A stretch of DNA of 64,000 bases, taken from Pelagihabitans sp947500445 (GTDB taxonomy: Bacteria; Bacteroidota; Bacteroidia; Flavobacteriales; Flavobacteriaceae). The position numbers were made by a program, and so were the translations under genes. Each line of letters starts with the position of its first letter. Positions within the stretch are counted from its first letter, which is position 1. Of the stretch, positions 62,776 to 64,000 are shown one piece after another. The notes under the pieces are model-generated. The model did not search any database. It was not told the DNA's origin and saw nothing but the letters and a program-made list of their open reading frames with translations. Location: assembly GCF_050589625.1 (NCBI RefSeq), contig NZ_JBNGOP010000010.1, forward strand, positions 62,001 to 126,000, in the 5' to 3' direction.

Positions 62776-64000
62776 ATGAGATTTCAAAAGCGCCATGCCC
62801 TGTTGCTCTTTTGGTTGGTCGCCCTGTGCGGCAACGCCCAAGAAATGCCCATCCATTACGACCTGGGCGAGAATTATTCCGACCGGTATAAGTTCTCCAC
62901 CGTACTATCTATCAATGGTTCCGACGAAAAAACCGTAATGGTCCGCACCTATTATGGAGGAATGCCGCTACGGCCCAAGGGGCATTTTATAGCGGTATAC
63001 AATGCCGATATGAACCTCGAAACCGACTACAATTACAAGTATGCCGGAAAGCATATGGTAGATGGTTTTGTGCGTAACGGGCAGCTATACCTTTTGGAAC
63101 TCAAGTACGATGATCGCTCCGAGGCCTATACCTATGTAGTGCACCAAAGCCCGCTGCACGATTTTAATTTTACCGAGCGCACCATACTTTCAGTGCCCTC
63201 CAAAGCGGTGTTGAACCCCCTGGCGGTAAACAAATACAATCGAAATTTTGGAAACGGTTTTTCAACGGCCACCTTCTTTAACGACGACCGTTCGGCCTTC
63301 GCCATTACCGTTCACCATCGGGAAGGCAAAGCGGAGAAATACCATATGTATCTCTACGGTACCGATTTAAAGCAACAAATGGTCTATGATTTTTCAGATC
63401 AGATTGTAGAAAAAAACTATGCCTTTGAAAATATTGCGGTTTCCAAGGATTTGAAAACGCTTTATCTAATGGGAAAGGCCTACTTCAAAAAAAGGCGATT
63501 CGATGCAAAGGAACGTCGTTTTCAATACGAATTGGTACGGGTGACCAATAGCGGGCACCAAACCCAGGAATTCAATGAGGGAGGGCGTTTTCCCGAGGCC
63601 TTGAAACCGCTATTGAGCGATGGGGAGCTTACCGCGGTAGGCTTTTACGCCGACCGTAAGGACAAGCGTTACAACGGGCTGGTGTATTTTAAGTTGGATG
63701 CCAAAACCCTTGCGCTGCAAACAAAAAAGTATAATCCGTTCTCCGAGCAGTTTATGTTGGACAAGTTTGGCCGAGAAGTGAACGCCGAAATAAAAAACCT
63801 CATTTTTAAGGATGTACATATCACCGAAAAAAAAGAGATACTGTTCAGTGCCGAAGAGTATTTTGTTACTACCGGAAACGACATTGGCGACAGCAGTACC
63901 CGAAAAGTGGAAAACTACCATTACAATGATATTGTTTGTGCCAAGTTGGCCGCCGACGGCACCATGGAATGGGCCCGTAACATCAATAAAACCGAAGTGA
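62776..64000 (+). CDS. Secreted protein of unknown function (3' truncated)
   Basis: ATG 62776 opens a frame that runs to the window end without a stop (408 residues visible). A signal peptide (HALLLFWLVALCGNAQ) is followed by a beta-strand-rich chain, with repeated strands such as KTVMVRTYYGGMPLRPKG, GQLYLLELKYDD and LKTLYLMGKAYFKKRRFD, which could form a beta-propeller. No named family recognised. It lies 20 bp after the enoyl-CoA hydratase gene. Confidence 0.8.
   Translation, partial: MRFQKRHALLLFWLVALCGNAQEMPIHYDLGENYSDRYKFSTVLSINGSDEKTVMVRTYYGGMPLRPKGHFIAVYNADMNLETDYNYKYAGKHMVDGFVRNGQLYLLELKYDDRSEAYTYVVHQSPLHDFNFTERTILSVPSKAVLNPLAVNKYNRNFGNGFSTATFFNDDRSAFAITVHHREGKAEKYHMYLYGTDLKQQMVYDFSDQIVEKNYAFENIAVSKDLKTLYLMGKAYFKKRRFDAKERRFQYELVRVTNSGHQTQEFNEGGRFPEALKPLLSDGELTAVGFYADRKDKRYNGLVYFKLDAKTLALQTKKYNPFSEQFMLDKFGREVNAEIKNLIFKDVHITEKKEILFSAEEYFVTTGNDIGDSSTRKVENYHYNDIVCAKLAADGTMEWARNINKTEV

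Noticed and set aside
1..64000. tRNA, rRNA, CRISPR arrays, intact insertion sequences or prophage genes
   Set aside because: I looked for tRNA-like cloverleaf ends, regularly spaced direct repeats and transposase or integrase motifs and saw none; the inverted-repeat elements encode no protein.

Overview
The window reads as chromosomal DNA of a marine-type Flavobacteriaceae (Bacteroidota). Support comes from TAnnTTTG promoter boxes, a type IX secretion (T9SS) C-terminal tail on a large secreted protein, TPR-containing LytS-type kinases paired with LytTR regulators, and families typical of the phylum (DUF3078, DUF3109, DUF6503-like, TapB-like, DUF1080). The genus cannot be fixed from the sequence alone. 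I saw no rRNA, tRNA, CRISPR array or intact IS element.

Layout. 1-9.9 kb: a LytS-type TPR kinase (cut by the window edge) with its LytTR regulator, an OmpA-family protein, a TapB-like protein, aspS, a small TonB-like protein plus TPR lipoprotein pair, and a ClC channel/transporter. 10-18.3 kb: a cold-shock protein, tadA, two tandem paralogous lipoproteins, dxs with an overlapping DUF3078 gene, and dgt. 18.6-29.7 kb: small secreted proteins, a PiT phosphate transporter, a YiaA-like membrane protein, a CAP-domain lipoprotein, a pair of paralogous cytosolic proteins, and the gmk-nadD-yicC group. 29.9-41.9 kb: a carbohydrate cluster with two DUF1080 lipoproteins, three TIM-barrel isomerase-like proteins, two FAD-dependent GMC oxidoreductases (both with an Fe-S type Cys motif), a Tat-type small subunit and a Gfo/Idh/MocA oxidoreductase. 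42-44.5 kb: a T9SS-exported glycosidase-like protein with an inserted carbohydrate-binding domain. 46.2-49.9 kb: nrdA and nrdB. 51.5-54.3 kb: a second LytTR/LytS pair. 54.2-64 kb: DUF3109, MarC, a CtpA-type protease with dCMP deaminase, HupE, an NtrY-like kinase, a DUF4287-SRPBCC-ArsR operon, enoyl-CoA hydratase and a truncated secreted protein.

How it fits together. The 29.9-41.9 kb genes match what is needed to oxidise glycosides at C3 (GMC enzymes), cleave or hydrate the 3-keto sugars (DUF1080 and TIM-barrel proteins) and reduce or recycle the products (Gfo/Idh/MocA), much of it in the cell envelope.

The least explained structure is a dispersed set of intergenic inverted repeats. One family is 161 bp with ATACCATTT ends and another is 162 bp with GAACTC ends. 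Both carry a central CATAGC-like core. Each copy has a different arm sequence, yet its two arms still match each other. Short 26-bp hairpins with the same ATACCATTT/AAATGGTAT ends also occur. Several of these elements abut or overlap stop codons, and one appears to supply the start codon of a histidine kinase.
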